Below are positions 42,440 through 53,633 of a DNA stretch of 64,000 nt, in pieces (the first letter of the stretch is position 1; each line of letters opens with the position of its first letter). The DNA lies in assembly GCF_027942865.1 (NCBI RefSeq), contig NC_134515.1, forward strand, positions 19,986,227-20,050,226, given 5' to 3'. This DNA is from Odontesthes bonariensis. Taxonomy: Eukaryota > Chordata > Actinopteri > Atheriniformes > Atherinopsidae. A model generated the notes under the pieces. It saw only the letters and a program-made list of their open reading frames with translations, searched no databases and was not told the origin of the DNA. Made by a program: the position numbers and the translations under genes.

Positions 42440-42560
42440 GTTAGCTGAACATGCTAATGTTGGAGGGTGTTGTTTTTTTTTAAACTTGAAGACTGCAATG
42501 CAGTTTTTTTTTTTTTTTTTAATTTAAACTTTTGTTTTTTAATAAAGTATTTTTATATTT
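42440..42560 (+). other. hnrnpa1: Possible distal terminal exon and poly(A) signal of hnrnpa1
   Basis: A good acceptor (TTCTTCCCCACAG) ends at 42439. AATAAA at 42541-42546 follows about 100 nt later, then a genomic A14 at about 42560-42573. On the minus strand the same stretch contains an ATTAAA that could end nfe2, so the two 3' ends may overlap here. Confidence 0.4.
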
Positions 42561-42760
42561 AAAAAAAAAAAAAAGTTGTCTTCAATCAGTTGAGCATGAA
42601 GTGTTCATTGGTACATGTATGGCACATATAACACAAGGGTTCAATCATATCCAAATGAACTGCGGTAGGAAAAAAATTACTTAAAAATACTTGTTGGCAC
42701 AATAAAGGAGTACACTTTCAGGGGTAAGAAAAAAGGCCTACAGTTCTCAAGAATTCATCA

Positions 42761-45700
42761 CTATTCCATTGTATGTGGTACCAAATAAATTTTACCATCA
42801 GGTGTCTGTTGTAGAGAATATTCATCTATTGCATACGGTTGTCCATTTTCATCTCGTAAGTGAGAAAATACTTCAGCATAAAGGTCTGACAGTCGGCATT
42901 TGGCAAATGCCAAGCTGCGCTGGAACTCAAGCCGTTCGTGGGCCAGGTGTTCTCTTTGGGCTTGTAGCTGGTTCAGTTCTCTTTCAAGGTGAATTACGCT
43001 CTCCAGCTTCCTCTTCCTGCAGTTCTGAGCTGCCACCTTGTTCTTCCCTCGCCGTCTGATATCTCTGACCAATGCAAGTTGAGTATCCGTCAGAGTGTGC
43101 TCCGTCAGTAGCTCATTGAAGTCGTCCACAGGTAGATTGATGATATTCTGAATAGGGAAGGGGATCTTCAAAGCCATGGCCCGTCGCTCATCCCTGCTGA
43201 TAGGGGTAGACATGCCTGCTTGGGGTTTTGAATACATGATATGCTGTGAGCTCCCCCTGCTGGTCACTGCGACATTGTTGTATAGATCAGAAGGACCTTG
43301 CTGCTTTACTAACCGAGTTGTGAAGGCACAAGGTTGTGATTGAGGTGAAAAATAAGATGAATGTGTACCTGAGTGTAGATTTGATTGACTCTGGTAGTCC
43401 ATAGAGTACTGGATGTGTACCCTTCTGGCATGTTCAGTCATGCTGTCAGGTTCACCATCGCTGTATGTCATGCCTATGTCTACATTCCGATAACCAGGTG
43501 CACCACCAACATGATTGTCTGGGGATGCCAAAGGTGGACTGGATCCCAAAGACAAGCCAGAGTCTGATTCCAGATCATCAGTTGAATGCGCATGCACAGT
43601 CTGGCCAAGTGTAGTCCACAGCATGTGCCGACTTGAGCCCTGAGAGAGACAGGCGTTTGCCCTCCTGTGCCCTACACCGGTACCCGACATGCTCATGAGA
43701 GATGGCTGAGTGTGAGAGGAGCCGGGAAGTATTCTTTGTCCCAGCTGAGATTCAGCGTTTCCGTATATTGCCTCTGTGTTGCCCAGACGATGGCAGGCAG
43801 GTACCCCTTCTGAGTAACATCGCTCATATGAGTCGGCTGTGCTCAGCTCACAAGCAGCAGCAGCAGGAGGTTGTTCAGGATGGGGCTGAGTCATAACATA
43901 CTCTCCTGCAGGGGCCATGGGTTGCATGGTTTGGTACTGTGTTGATTCATAGGAGCCTTCACTTGGTATTCCAAACTCCTGTAACAGAAACACCAAGCTG
44001 TGACTGACAGGCAGAAACATAGGAGTGTCGCACTGACAGCAATAAAATGACTCAAAGCAATTAACAGATCACAGAGAACTCTGACTTAATTGGTTGAATA
44101 CTGTATTTTTCACAACTCGTCTGGTTTACTATTGAGCAGAGTTTGCCCCCACTTTAGCTTGCCACCCATAGGCCATGAAGGACTCTCAAAGATGTGATCC
44201 GATTTCACTTTGAAACAGATGGCTATTGTGCAGTGCAGGGGGCCAGAGGCAGAATCCAGTGTGTCCTTTCTCACAATCTCTCCATCCTGCCATCACTCAA
44301 ATAGACCACTGTTGCTCAACTTATTTGAATGTCTGTTTGCTTAACATTATTACGCGGCACATTTAAGCTGTAAGTCTTAAAGTTTCTTTGAAAACAAACA
44401 AACTTGTTCAACCAATTTTAGCTTTTATAATACTTTTCAAAAATGACACTGAGGACATCGTTGCGCCAAAGGAAATTTCTTTGTATCTTTTTTTTTTTCC
44501 CCAGTGAAAACACTTCCAATAAAAGTTCTTCACTTGTTTTGACTGCTGTGCTGTGGAACAATTTATGCTAATAACCAACAAGAAAAGCTTTTTAACATGT
44601 TGGAGTAGCTAGAACCCTAAGATCCAGACACGTTAAAAACGTCCAGGTTGTAGGTCAGGAGAAAAAGAAGTTGAACCATTTCTGGGAATGCAAGATCACT
44701 AGCAGATTAAATGGATCAGCTTGGCATGATTGTCACACTATGCGGGCAGAAAAAGACATCGGATATAGTTGCAACAGCGACGGAAGAGGGATGAATTAAG
44801 GGTTCAATTAATGCTAAACACCAATATCTAGCTTATTCCTGTCAAATAAAGTAAATACCACTTGCAATAAACAGACAAAAAGGAATTTAAAAAAAACGAA
44901 CAATATACTACTATCACTGTTTTGTTCACAAACTTAAAAGTAAATGAATTGGTATCAAATGGTTTTCTGTAGCTACTTCATTTTTTTTTTTTATAAAAGA
45001 AAAGATCTTTTTATTGTCTTGGAGTGAATGCCACTTGCACGCAGAGTTTGCCATTCTTTGGTGGAACCCATTCCTGCTTCCATCTCTGTTATGTTTTCTG
45101 TACCACTGGCTGCCTCACAACCTCAAAGCATAACATTTCCATCTGAATTTTAAACTACTGACGCAGTCATCAAGTGCGATCCCAACTCCAAGCATAGCTT
45201 TGGTGATTGTGGCCCAAGAGGTCAGCTTTAACTTTGTCAACATTTGTTTTTGTAAAAACTCTTTCTTTTTCCAGACGTTGGTTTGCAGACTTCAGACACT
45301 GACATTCATTACGGAGTTTTCAGGTCATGTTTTCTGTCTGAGGACTCTTCCATTAACATCCTGTTTCAAAACCGTATACATTAAAACGTATCAAAACCAC
45401 ATGCGTGTTGTTGAGGCAGCTTCTTCACTATATCAATATATTGGTTTGAGTTTGCCTTTCTTATCAGAAGTTGTAGCACTTTTTCTGAGCCTTTTTTCAT
45501 CTTCATATTGTCTCTACCCTTCACCATAACTTGATTTGGAAACATTTGTCTTTGAAGGTCAGCTCTATAATGCCTCATAAGTAAATTCACAAGACTTTAT
45601 CGTGGTTTCATTTTACAAATTTTCACTGTTTCAAAACAATTTATCGTTAACATTGTGTCCACTACTTCTGTTACTTCATGATCCTTATTTGTTGGCATAA

Positions 45701-46529
45701 GACATTAAAAAAAAAAAAAAACATTTGCAAAGAGTGGCAGAAATCCACACGAATGAATAATGCCGTATGAACATGCTTATAATGCATTACGGGTATGAAA
45801 GTGGCATTTTCCAACAACCAGACGCTGTGGTATCTGTCTGGCCCATGCACTCTGCACTAATGCTCTTCGTCTTACGCACGGGTTAGAATAATAAAAAAAA
45901 TATAATAGAAAAACATTAACTTGTGCTTCCATTACATTGCTTATTATTATTATCATTATTTTTGTTTGAATATACAATCATTGTAAATATTTTAATTGAG
46001 CAATTTGACAAAATGAATTTCCCCCATGGGTGATGAATAAAGTATTTTTCTATTTTCTATTGCTACACTTGAACAATTTGTGATATTGTACAGAAATGGG
46101 CATCTTGAATAAGGAAAAATACATTCTATTTTACTCACTTTACAAATAATTGTTATATTACTTATTATTTGTGAGTAGAATAAAATGAACTGCCACTTTA
46201 AAATCTTTATACAGTTTCTTGTATCCTGCGTGTCGGCGCTATAGTTACCTGGAACTCTGTGATGGCCATCAACTCCTGCCAAGCCACATCCATCTCTGTG
46301 TCCTGCGGAGCTCCATGAGGTCTGATTCCAGGGAAATTAGATGGCATGGACACCCCAGCACACAGTCTGCCTGGAGTAGCCACTATCTTATATTCGAAGA
46401 ACAAATCGTTTTTTTTTATACTCAAAAAGAAAAACTCTTTGTAGGCTCAATTTTTAGGCTCGATTGTGTAGATTGACTTACCTCACAGGTTCTCCTCAGA
46501 GGGAGAACATAGTTGGCTGTTGAACACAT
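42761..46529 (-). CDS. nfe2: Nuclear factor erythroid 2, p45 subunit (CNC-bZIP)
   Basis: Three coding exons on the minus strand: 46529-about 46482 ([14 protein letters not shown]...), about 46382/46370-46249 (ending [15 protein letters not shown]) and 43978-42761 (405 aa plus stop), for about 460 aa in all. With a small Maf partner, p45 NF-E2 binds MARE sites and drives globin and platelet genes. WQELMAIT matches the N-terminal activation segment of NFE2. The last exon has an acidic/Ser region with DSGLSL (43564-43547), the CNC domain with [10 protein letters not shown], the basic region [19 protein letters not shown] (43057-43001), a leucine zipper and the conserved tail ending HTME. Length and lack of a membrane segment separate it from nfe2l1/l2/l3. 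The exon 1-2 junction is uncertain: the best donor (GAG|GTAAGT at 46481) does not keep frame with the best acceptors, so the N-terminal 15-30 residues are provisional. Confidence 0.9.
43979..46248 (-). other. nfe2 intron before the last exon
   Basis: A 2.3-kb AT-rich intron. It holds A and T homopolymers (about 44490, 44983, 45705), an old LINE-tail-like fragment near 46000-46060, and no ORF or RNA gene I can support. Confidence 0.7.
45999..46062 (+). repeat. LINE (L2-like) 3' tail fragment
   Basis: The text GAATTTCCCCCATGGGTGAT followed by GAATAAAGTATTTTTCTATT resembles the common teleost L2-type retrotransposon tail, which normally ends in a short tandem repeat. Only the tail is recognisable. 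Confidence 0.5.
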
Positions 46530-49500
46530 TCAGAACAGGCTTTTGCTGCAAAAAATCAACCTGGTGGAGGCAAAATGACTTGTTACTATAACCTCGTCCC
46601 CAAACCTTTGCACGCCAGAAAACAGACACACATCACTAGTGTTTGGGCAAACTGTTAAGTCACCGCATTCATACACACACGCACACACACATCTCTAGCA
46701 AATTACATATCTGTGGACCTGGTGGTGCTAAATACATGACTGTTTGCGTATTATGAAGGTTCTTTTGGAACATATAAAAGGTTCAGTTGAATTGAGTTGA
46801 CTCCTCCCATCAGCTGTTCCAGGGTGCAACTATGCCAAGCCCTGATAAGACAATCTGCGGGAAAACAGCATGCTGCAGAGACAGACTGAGGACCGATGCC
46901 TGCTTTGGGAACTTTTTGGCTCAACCCTAACTCTGCAGTAATTGGTTGTTCAACTACGTTAGAAAGCATTAAAGTTTGACCATATTCTATTTTAAATTTA
47001 TTTTTTGCAGTCCCCTTTTCGCACATCTATGTGTACGCACCATGTTGTGCTGCTGATTTAAAAACCTAAATCAGTTGTAATAATTTGATTCCGAAGTATT
47101 TTGGGCCCTAACTTTAAAAAACCCTAAGCTTACGCCGGGTAAATAAATGAACAGATAATAAACTTTACAACTATTCTTCTACAAATTCACAGGCAACTCA
47201 AAACAGTGATGGCCACTTTTATGAAATGTGTGTGCTTTTAGGATCTCGTGTAAATGACCATTTTAGAGCAAGCTAAAGCAAAAAAAAAACAAAAAAAAAA
47301 ACACGGTGTCATCATTTCTGGGGCATCAACTGTTTGATGACTTTGAAGATCAAATGAATACAATAAACTCGGGTGAGACAGAACCCCTTATTTCTCAGCT
47401 GGATTAGAACTCAGAAAACATACTAGCAAAAAATGGTCATATGTCTTTATATAATTTGTACATGACATGAACGTGTTCTGATAATTTTGTTTCAAGCATT
47501 CACTATGAGAAACAAATACATACATTCATCATGAACCCGTTTGTATATGGACATTTACCAGTGCCTAATCCTAGTTATTTCATATTATGTAAATGATTTG
47601 AAACATGGAGTTATAAGAAATGTGTGATAACCAGTGCTGTGATGGCTTTCTTGTCTATTTCATTTAGTCTTAGTCTGTAGTACCACCTGTGCATAAATAA
47701 AATAAAATGCTGTCTTATTCTGTTTCTTTTTTCAAAACTTCCATTCATTTAAGTTTTGATCAACAAACTAATAGCTTTGTTAAATAGCTCCATAAGATCC
47801 AGTGCATTTATTGGAAATTACGGTTTATTTGACACACAACCGGCAAGATAACAGATCAGCACAATGAAGGTTAAAAAAAAAAAAAAAAAGAACATACCTG
47901 AGTAAGAATTTCTGCATCTTCAACAGGTGATGAGTAAGAGGAAATAAAATTAACAAAAAACTTCAGATGTGAAGTACAGTCCTGGAGATGAAAACAAGAA
48001 AGCTTCTCAGTGCTGTTTTAACAGAGGCCTCTTGCCCTATCTCTTATTCAACTGTGTGTCTCTCTCTCTGTTAAGCTACACATGCAGCCACCGGCATAAA
48101 TGGGATGGCTCTGTGCAGACAAACGCAATCTTCCTGTAAAGCACCCACACTTTTTTTTTTTCCCTTTTCACTCTTGTATCCTTAATAGCACACTTGCACC
48201 CCGACCTCCAAATTTCCCTTTTGCCCACATGACAAACCACAAACCGACAGTCTGGCATGCACCACGGCAATCATTCTGTCAGTCCACAGTGAAGTAGGTA
48301 TATGTTTACAAATCTCAAAGAAACTGTAAGCAATTTTGATTCTAATTGTGTAATGACAAACAATATAAAGCAATCACGTAAAACAACAAAAACTGAGTGA
48401 AAACTAGCCATATGGGTGTCTGTTTCCAGGCCAAACCGTACAAGAACAAAGTCCTTTCAAATCCTCCCAAGCAAAAGGTACGAGGAGTGTGATGTGGAGC
48501 ACCTGGAGTCGGAGCCAGCTTCGCAGTGAGGGCCGTGCTCAAGCAGGGGCGGCTTGGAGGTAGGATTGAGACTTAGTTTAGCAGAGATGGAATGTACACC
48601 CTCCGACAGGTAAGAAAGAGTACATTGTTCCACTATCTGGCAGAGCAACTGCCAAAGGAGAGAGAGGAGCAGGGGGAGAATTGAGGGGAGCGTGTCTTAC
48701 ATAGCAAGTGACCATTAAAATCCCTCACAAAAAAATCCCCTCATTGCATGATGTGAAACACTGCAAACAGTAAACTCACAAAGACTGTGTGTCTCGCTGA
48801 ATTCTCCTATTGTGCCATTGTTTTAACAGAAAATGACTGATAAAAAAAAAAAAGGCGACGCTTGATGATGATGATATTTATTGATCTAAAAGGAAACAAA
48901 TATCTATTGTCTTGTACAGTAATAGTTGACAGTGGCAGTTTGTCTCGCGATTTTGGTAAGTAATTAGGATCACATGAAATATTCAACACCCTTCATTCTC
49001 TTTAAGAGACCCCCTACTGTGTATATAATATGAAACATACTGGATAGGTTCAACATTTAAAAGCAACTGATGAGAACTCAGATGTGTGACATATCAAAAT
49101 ACACATTGGTTGTTCAACTTCTGTGAAATTTGCCAGAACTTTTATCAAATTAGAATAATATCCTTGTGAAATAAACTGAGGCAATCTGTTTGAATTACCT
49201 GTACACAAGATTATACATTTTCTGAGTGTAATTCAGACATCGCCTTGTGCAACATAGTCGAACTACGCTGCGAACTGCAAAGCTGAAAACCGATGTCACA
49301 ATCCAACCCGTGTACTTCAGTGTGAATTCATTTGAAAAAAATGCAAAATTAGATCGTTGAAACACGCACACACAGAACACACACACATAATGAATAATAT
49401 CACGTATAATACTTGTATAAGAAGGCACTTTTTGCTAAGGTAATCAAAATGTAGATCTTTGTTCACCTTATTTTGACTCTTGTAATAGCTGCAAAATTCA

Positions 49501-52430
49501 CCAATGATGACATTTGCTAAATAACTATACAGAGAGAGAAAAAAAAAAAAGTGTACGTGTAGCAACACCACACACAACACTGAAAGGTAACACTTCATTT
49601 AAGGTACTTGTGGACCCCTAAATCAGCAATTCACACACACATTGGTGGTTTAAATGCTAAAAAAGAACAACACAAATGACAGTTTGGGAAACACAATGTA
49701 AAGGTTAGTGCAGAAAACTAACCAGACTGAGGCGAAAATGTATTTTAAAGCTGCGATTAATCCTTTCAGTAAGACAAAGCATCTCCAAAAACCACGAGAA
49801 CGTTACAAAATAGTATCCCACCAAGAAATAAATCACGTTGTGATGTTTTTTCTGTCATTGTTTTCAGATGGTAAAAGTAGGTGGCTGACAAAGTCAAGAA
49901 AGGTGAATGTCTACCAGGAATCAAAGAAGGGACTTCCCAACTCAAGTTCCTAGCACCCAGCCCCTGACTCAACCACCGCCACAGCATGCCAAAGAGAAGC
50001 CTGTTATTACTGCGACCACAGTGGTTTTAAATCTGGACACAGTTCCCAGGTCAACGCCCACGCTCCCAGTTTCTGTTTGTTTGCTTCAATTAGTCTTTGA
50101 CATCTCTGCTTTCCAGTCTGCCTGAACCTCTCACGCCCGTCACTGTGTACTTCTCGTGCACTTCGGTTTTGCAAACAACTTTGCTTCGAAAACAGAGCGG
50201 ACACACTGGCTGGAAACCGCCCACAGTTGACTCACTTCGGTTAAGATTCCCTTCATGACCCCGAACTTTCATGCAAGGCGGTGTTGGATCTAACCTGAAA
50301 CCAGTGGTTAAAGGCGGTTGTTTGCTCCTTGTTCTCTACCTCATTTATGCGCGAGAGCACATGGGATTTAATGTGTTCATTAAAGATGGGGAAATTGTGG
50401 CATGTTTGATTTTCTTCTAGCATCCAGAAAGCTTTATCAGGCATGACTGGGAAAACCATGTTGCTACCAAACAAAATGAGTGTGTGCACTGGGTTGTGGT
50501 ATCAAAAAGGGAATGTTTTTGGAGTCAGCTTCTGGGAAGGGAAAACATTTCGCATATTGATTATTAACGAGCAGTAATCTGGATCTGGAACCAAAGAAAC
50601 AAGGACATTTGATAAATTTTGTCATTGCTAACATTTACCATATAATAATAATAATAACATAATGAAAAACTGCAAATGAAGAGGGCATTGAGTTGGTTAT
50701 ATGAACAGCCAATTTGAAATAATTTGGATTTAAAATGATCTTTCTGGAGTACAGACCTACAGCAACTCTAGAATTCTAAAGAAAGAGCAACTTCATTGTT
50801 TGACAAACGGGTTTTAGGGCTGTGGCCTTCATCAGGGTTATCATAAAGCATCCCCTAAACTAACATTTAAATAGCATTTAAGGCAAAACTCAATGGTCAG
50901 ACAGTAATGTTGTTCTCTGTACATCCGGCACTCGAGTGAGGACTATTTCCCCTCCCCAAGCGCCTTGGAAATAGGTGAAATTGCGCCAGAAGCTCTTCTG
51001 CTGCAGCAGAAACCTCAGCAGAAGATCCGCACGCAGACAATCAAAGAAGAGATGCACCGATAAAACATTGTTCTTCCTTGCAGCCTGTGAACAAGATCAA
51101 ATGAGGAACCTGAACATGCAGCATCATTCTTCTGAATGTCTCAATAAGGCCTGTGGTTATCTCAAGATGTCCAGGTTATGATAAAGTTTTGCAAGAACAA
51201 CACTGCATTTCTGGATTAGTTTATGATAGCTTTTACCCCCCCCCACTCCCCACCGCTTCCCCAACACCTCCGCCCACCTCCACCCCTCCTTTATTCAGTC
51301 TATCTATATTTTATAAATGCAGTGTGAAAAAATTGCACTGAAGCACCGTTGGCACTCTTTAGAACTTATTTATGACTGTGTTAAAGTTATCAGGTAGTGT
51401 CTGTTTATACATGTGATTAGGCCCATGTGTTCACTGCACTGAATGTCGAGGCTGGTGGGTAATACAGACGCAAAGAGTGAAGGGAGGGAAAGGAGGATGT
51501 TGCTTGGCGGAAGCTCTGCTTAATGCTGATAAAGGGAGCACTTGGTTCTAAGGAAGGGAACTGCTAACTGCTGTGGTTGCTGGCTTAAGACGGGGAGAGG
51601 GGAGAAGCTCGTACTTTAACGCTACTTTCCTTCGAGCTACATAGGTCATTAATTTCTGTTTTTGAATCTTTGCAATGAAAACAATGCTGAGCTTGAATAA
51701 GGCCTCTATGAGAAACATTACGAGCCTCTCGAAGAGTTTCATCACATGAGAGGTCAGTTAAAGTTTCACTCACAGCGTCGGCGCACACACTGGATATTCA
51801 CAACCTGTCCAAAATAAATCATCAACAGCGGTTTCTGCTTTAGGTTAACATCGCAGTTATCAGGCACCGTAAAGCAAAGTTAACAATCACTCAAAATGTT
51901 TGATTCAGTGTCCTGATTCATCATTCGGCTTTCACTCATCGCCCCCTCTGCCTGTCATCGTTACCACTCTGATGCCTTTCAAACAGACACAAAGTAAAAA
52001 AATTCAAGTTTAACTCTTTGAATGTGATGGCATGACAGTGACATCTGAGAATCTTTTAACCTCAAAGTATGATCAGGTTCAAGGCAGCAAACTGTTTCCT
52101 CTGCAGTTTGGGCAATTTTGAAATCTTAGTGGCTGAATTGTGTAAACATAGTGTAGTATTGCAACATTCGATGGTTTCCCGCAGTCTTGTTTTGAGTGTG
52201 CGTCAAAAAAAGTTTGTATCTCTGCACTACACACGTTATGCAGATGGATAATAACTCCACATGCATTTTCTTTCCAGTATCATTTGAAGCTGAAAACTGT
52301 AAAACATCTAACAAAAAGACCGAGCAATGAGGTCATTTATGGACTGAGATAGAGGGAAATCCCCATCAGTCTAGGTTTCCAAATGCTTCCCAGAAGTGGG
52401 AACTAAGATAATTGGAGTTGGTTAAACGTA
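46530..52430. other. nfe2-copz1 intergenic region
   Basis: About 6 kb of mostly AT-rich, repeat-poor DNA between divergent nfe2 and copz1. The CAG acceptor just above the nfe2 ATG (near 46545 on minus) implies a non-coding first exon somewhere here. A minus donor after TTACTCAG at about 47897 is one candidate, but I cannot prove it. A simple CA run lies at about 46675-46690 and poly-A runs near 47281-47302 and 47876-47889. No ORF looks real. Confidence 0.5.
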
Positions 52431-52494
52431 GGAGGATGCTGAAAAAAAGATGCTGATGAGTACGAGCAAGCTAAAAAGACTTAAAATGAGGGAT

Positions 52495-52705
52495 TTCTGG
52501 TCAACGTGCTCTCTCCGGGTACTCAGGTTTCCTCCCACCACCCAAAAACATGCATGTTAGGTTCATTGGTGACTCTAAAATTTGTCCCTTGAAGTGAGTG
52601 TGAGCATGGATGGTTGTGTGTCTCGTTTGTCTCTGTGTGGCCCTGTGATGGACTGGCGACCTGTCCAGGGTTTACCCAATGACAGCTGGGATAGGCTCCA
52701 GCCGA
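52495..52705 (+). repeat. Dispersed teleost repeat, truncated
   Basis: The segment contains CTCTCCGGGTACTCAGG, CCTCCCACCACCCAAAAACA, ATGCATGTTAGGTTCATTGG, GATGGACTGGCGACCTGTCC and GGGATAGGCTCCAGC. I recognise this text as a very abundant fish repeat, probably a non-LTR retrotransposon 3' region; I cannot name the family with certainty. The usual short tandem tail is missing. Confidence 0.75.
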
Positions 52706-53101
52706 TGGTTAAAATGCAGTCCTACAAATAACAGCAGCCACTCAAAGTCACTGAACACACTGTGCTTTTAGGGTTTCACTATCTTATTGATTGATTTAAA
52801 CTTCAAAATAAACCTCTTGGTGGGCATATAAGCGCCATCGAGCTAAATTTAGTCACATTTAGTTTGTCTGGGTTGACAGCAGGTGTACAGCATGAAACAG
52901 TGTTAGCTCAGAAACAGGAGTCAACCAACAGTTACAGATATTCCGTTGTTTGGGAACATTTTAACTTTACCTGTGGGCCATTACAAAGTTGCAATCTTCC
53001 CCACTGAATGGGTAAAGGTGTTATGAACGCTATATCACATAACTATGTGTATGAAATCGATTTAGTCGCTCGCGCCGTGCGGTGAACTGATCTTTGACAT
53101 A

Positions 53102-53521
53102 AGCCCAATTCGCACGGGATAAGTATTACCTATGGACCCCCCGTAATTCGGAATAATTGCGGAGAATGTCTGAGTTCTTAGTCCTGTGCGAATGCGCCAT
53201 GTCCGTGATTTGTGGGGTAATAATTCCGCCGCGAATTACCTACTGTATTTCGGAGAAACACAGACGTCCTGTGGTAGCCTAATTTAAGTCCCGTCTGAAC
53301 GCACACCTGTGTGTTCAACCTATGTGTACAACCAGGTACAACGGGGCAAAACAGGAAGTTACGACAATTACGGAATATCCGCTCATGATGTCTGTGATTT
53401 CAGTAAATTACAGACTTTTGCTTGTCCCGTCCGAATGCGCCACAAAAAATTACAGAGGTGCGGGGGTAGTTGCGAATTACCAGTGATCCATAGGTAATAC
53501 TTATCCCGTGCGAATTGGGCT
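53102..53521. mobile_element. Non-autonomous DNA transposon (MITE) with 35-bp perfect TIRs
   Basis: The first 35 bases (starting AGCCCAATTCGCACGGGATA, ending ACCTATGGA) are perfectly repeated in inverse orientation at 53487-53521. Similarity continues imperfectly inward (GTAATTCG on both arms). The flanks carry ATA on both sides, which could be a 3-bp target duplication, though a TA duplication is also possible. The 420-bp body has no transposase ORF and has internal direct repeats (CGAATGCGCCA at about 53190 and 53433). The superfamily is not certain; PIF/Harbinger-like fits a 3-bp duplication. It ends 112 bp before the copz1 start codon. Confidence 0.85.
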
Positions 53522-53633
53522 ATAGACGCACCACGTAAGGCACCACGTCAGCCAATAGGGAAGAGACTCATTGACTGTACGTTTTACGTAGGCTTGTGCT
53601 AGCCAGGAAGTAGCTTTGCTAACAAGAGAGAAG
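53522..53633 (+). promoter_or_regulatory. copz1: copz1 core promoter with UPR-like element and CCAAT box
   Basis: CCACGTCA at 53543-53550 reads TGACGTGG on minus, the XBP1/ATF6 UPRE core. A related CCACGTAA lies at 53531-53538. A CCAAT box is at 53552-53556. No TATA box is seen. The 5' UTR must be short, as the ATG is at 53634. COPI genes are known targets of the secretory-load (UPR/CREB3) programme, so such a site is plausible. Confidence 0.6.
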
